The position numbers and the translations under genes are program-made. Shown here in pieces: positions 33,946 through 35,099 of a DNA stretch of 35,099 nucleotides. This DNA comes from Nitrospira sp. (lineage in GTDB: Bacteria > Nitrospirota > Nitrospiria > Nitrospirales > Nitrospiraceae), in contig JAHBWR010000026.1 in assembly GCA_019636875.1 (NCBI GenBank), forward strand, positions 1 through 35,099. Direction: 5' to 3'. The notes under the pieces were generated by a model, which had not been told where the DNA came from, ran no database searches, and was given only the letters and a program-made list of their open reading frames with translations. Position 1 is the stretch's first letter; each line of letters starts with the position of its first letter.

Positions 33946-34933
33946 GGACATGCCCTTCCAATAGTGACTCCACCAGTTCCTGACCACTCTCAATGGACAC
34001 TTTCATGGTGTGCGTTTTGGCCTCCAGATCATCCACCGCCCGACCAATCTCCGTTGAAAGATTCTTGAAGTTCAAACCTGCATCGTCCAGCGCAGCGGCT
34101 TCCGATGCGATACAAAACGCCATGTACCGAGCAGTAAGTCCGATCATCTCCAATCCATGCAGCGCACGGCTGATTTCCTCCAAACAATGCAGCGTCTGCC
34201 GCAGTCGTTCGTGAAGGTCAGTTAGGTTGATCTGGCAAATACGTCCGATGGTCCGCAGATTGTCCTGTTCGAGAGATTCACCGTGCCGGAATGACTGATG
34301 GGTCATCAGGGTCGTGATATCGTCAGGAGTAGTAAAGCGGAGAGAAGGAAACACTTCAGCATCCGTGCGTGAGGAGAATCGATGCTCACGTGGCATGGCG
34401 AGAAGAAGGCCGTTAATCAGTTGATAATACCGCCATACAATGTTCGAGCTGTGTGCGGTTAATCGGGCGAGATCGGCACAACGGTGTTCGATCACGTCCA
34501 CCTCAGGTCGAATTTCCCGTGGCGTGTGATTTAAGATTTCGACGAGCGCCAACATGGGACGCCCTTTACCGCCGCCTACCTTGGCAGCTTGGACGACTCC
34601 ATTGATGGCGAGAATCTGCATGGACAATGACAGTTGCTGAAGCGAGCGTCCCACGTTCAGGATATCAACACAGGTTCCGAAGAGCTGATTGATGTTGCGC
34701 TTAAAGACACCCAAGACGTCCAGCATGGTACCAACAGATTCAGCTGTACGGGAGAGATTGAACCGGCCTACGTACCCTATCGGCGTGAGAGCAGAATAAC
34801 TAAAGCCACTGGCGATATCCCGACCCATGAATCTGTCTTGGAACGAGAGGCGCGTCCCAAGGGCCAGGCGTTCCTCGCTGACGCCAGGACGATCCACCCG
34901 CGCAAACAATGCCGAACCTCTGGAGCCCGGCAT
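33935..34933 (-). CDS. MCP-like soluble signalling protein
   Basis: Up to 332 residues (ATG 34933); an internal ATG at 34828 is a possible start, since neither has a good ribosome site. Long helices dominate. Residues 100-140 (QLSLSMQILAINGVVQAAKVGG, then RPMLALVEILN) align with the tip of chemoreceptor signalling domains (QTNLLALNAAIEAARAGE), with Gln in place of Glu and other changes, so it is a degenerate MCP hairpin or a related coiled coil. There is no TM, HAMP or ligand domain. The 3' end overlaps the ODP-like gene, implying co-translation. Whether it touches CheA/CheW is not visible; no chemotaxis gene lies in this window. Confidence 0.6.
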   Translation of the reverse strand: MPGSRGSALFARVDRPGVSEERLALGTRLSFQDRFMGRDIASGFSYSALTPIGYVGRFNLSRTAESVGTMLDVLGVFKRNINQLFGTCVDILNVGRSLQQLSLSMQILAINGVVQAAKVGGGKGRPMLALVEILNHTPREIRPEVDVIEHRCADLARLTAHSSNIVWRYYQLINGLLLAMPREHRFSSRTDAEVFPSLRFTTPDDITTLMTHQSFRHGESLEQDNLRTIGRICQINLTDLHERLRQTLHCLEEISRALHGLEMIGLTARYMAFCIASEAAALDDAGLNFKNLSTEIGRAVDDLEAKTHTMKVSIESGQELVESLLEGHVHAE

Positions 34934-35099
34934 CCTGTCGAGCGCAGGTAAGCTGAGGTCGGTGATTCGGTATCAGAGAGTAGGCGGCGATGCTGATACG
35001 GTACTCGCATCGGATTCGGTCAGTCCTTGAACAAAGACAACCGAGTCGGCCAGTGGTTCAAACCGCAGAAGGCGATCAACGCACCGGGTCAGAACCTAG
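34934..35099. other. Right edge without a supported gene
   Basis: No recognised gene. On the minus strand one frame is open for 40 codons (34973-35095, with segments such as RLLRFEPLADSVVF) and could be the tail of a protein, but a TAG at 35096-35098 is in the same frame and no start codon follows it, so it is not called. The region should contain the promoter of the MCP-like gene; none was clear. Confidence 0.4.

Overview
The window looks like a chromosomal stretch of a Gram-negative, environmental bacterium with many sensory genes. Signs are lipoprotein and Sec-type leaders, a prepilin, a hybrid kinase / c-di-GMP protein pair and moderately high GC. The gene styles resemble Nitrospira (Nitrospirota), but that is recognition from memory with no marker gene here to prove it. 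I see no rRNA, tRNA, CRISPR array or intact transposase.

Left end (1-2091) is a small accessory island: two copies of a repeat that is identical over 182 bp, a DUF6573-like gene (1384-2091) plus a 3'-terminal fragment of a relative (144-338), and between them an AbrB/MazE-like antitoxin with a PIN toxin broken by one amber codon, and a remnant of an ISNCY-type transposase. Next come an MFS transporter (2116-3381), a J-domain protein (3513-4151), an aminotransferase-amidohydrolase pair (5360-6538, 4148-5356), a CPBP intramembrane protease with a large extracytoplasmic insertion (6684-8180), an NAD(P)-binding epimerase-like protein (8155-8991) and a seven-repeat beta-propeller lipoprotein (9196-10422).

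The centre (10455-19469, minus strand) is one tightly packed six-gene block: small membrane-anchored protein, two paralogous two-TM HAMP proteins, a GspG-like prepilin carrying an insertion with a glycine-rich tract, a 1398-residue hybrid histidine kinase with REC-REC-HPt, and a REC-PAS-GGDEF(degenerate)-EAL protein. Two ATGA overlaps and spacers of 2-7 bp at two other junctions suggest co-expression. This is the best candidate for an undescribed system: a pilin-linked phosphorelay ending in c-di-GMP hydrolysis.

From 19699 to 29333 lie mostly single genes: an epoxide-hydrolase-like enzyme, a small protein with two HicB-like repeats and no HicA, a secreted propeller-like protein, a galactose-mutarotase-like enzyme, two exported or anchored rhodaneses, several secreted or membrane proteins of unknown role, a 59-residue membrane peptide, a zinc-ribbon protein and a histone-H1-like basic protein. 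The right end holds a circularly permuted ATP-grasp gene followed by an alpha-E/transglutaminase fusion (29590-33042), and on the minus strand an MCP-like soluble protein overlapping an ODP-type di-iron metallo-beta-lactamase-fold protein (33166-34933), a plausible oxygen or redox sensing pair.
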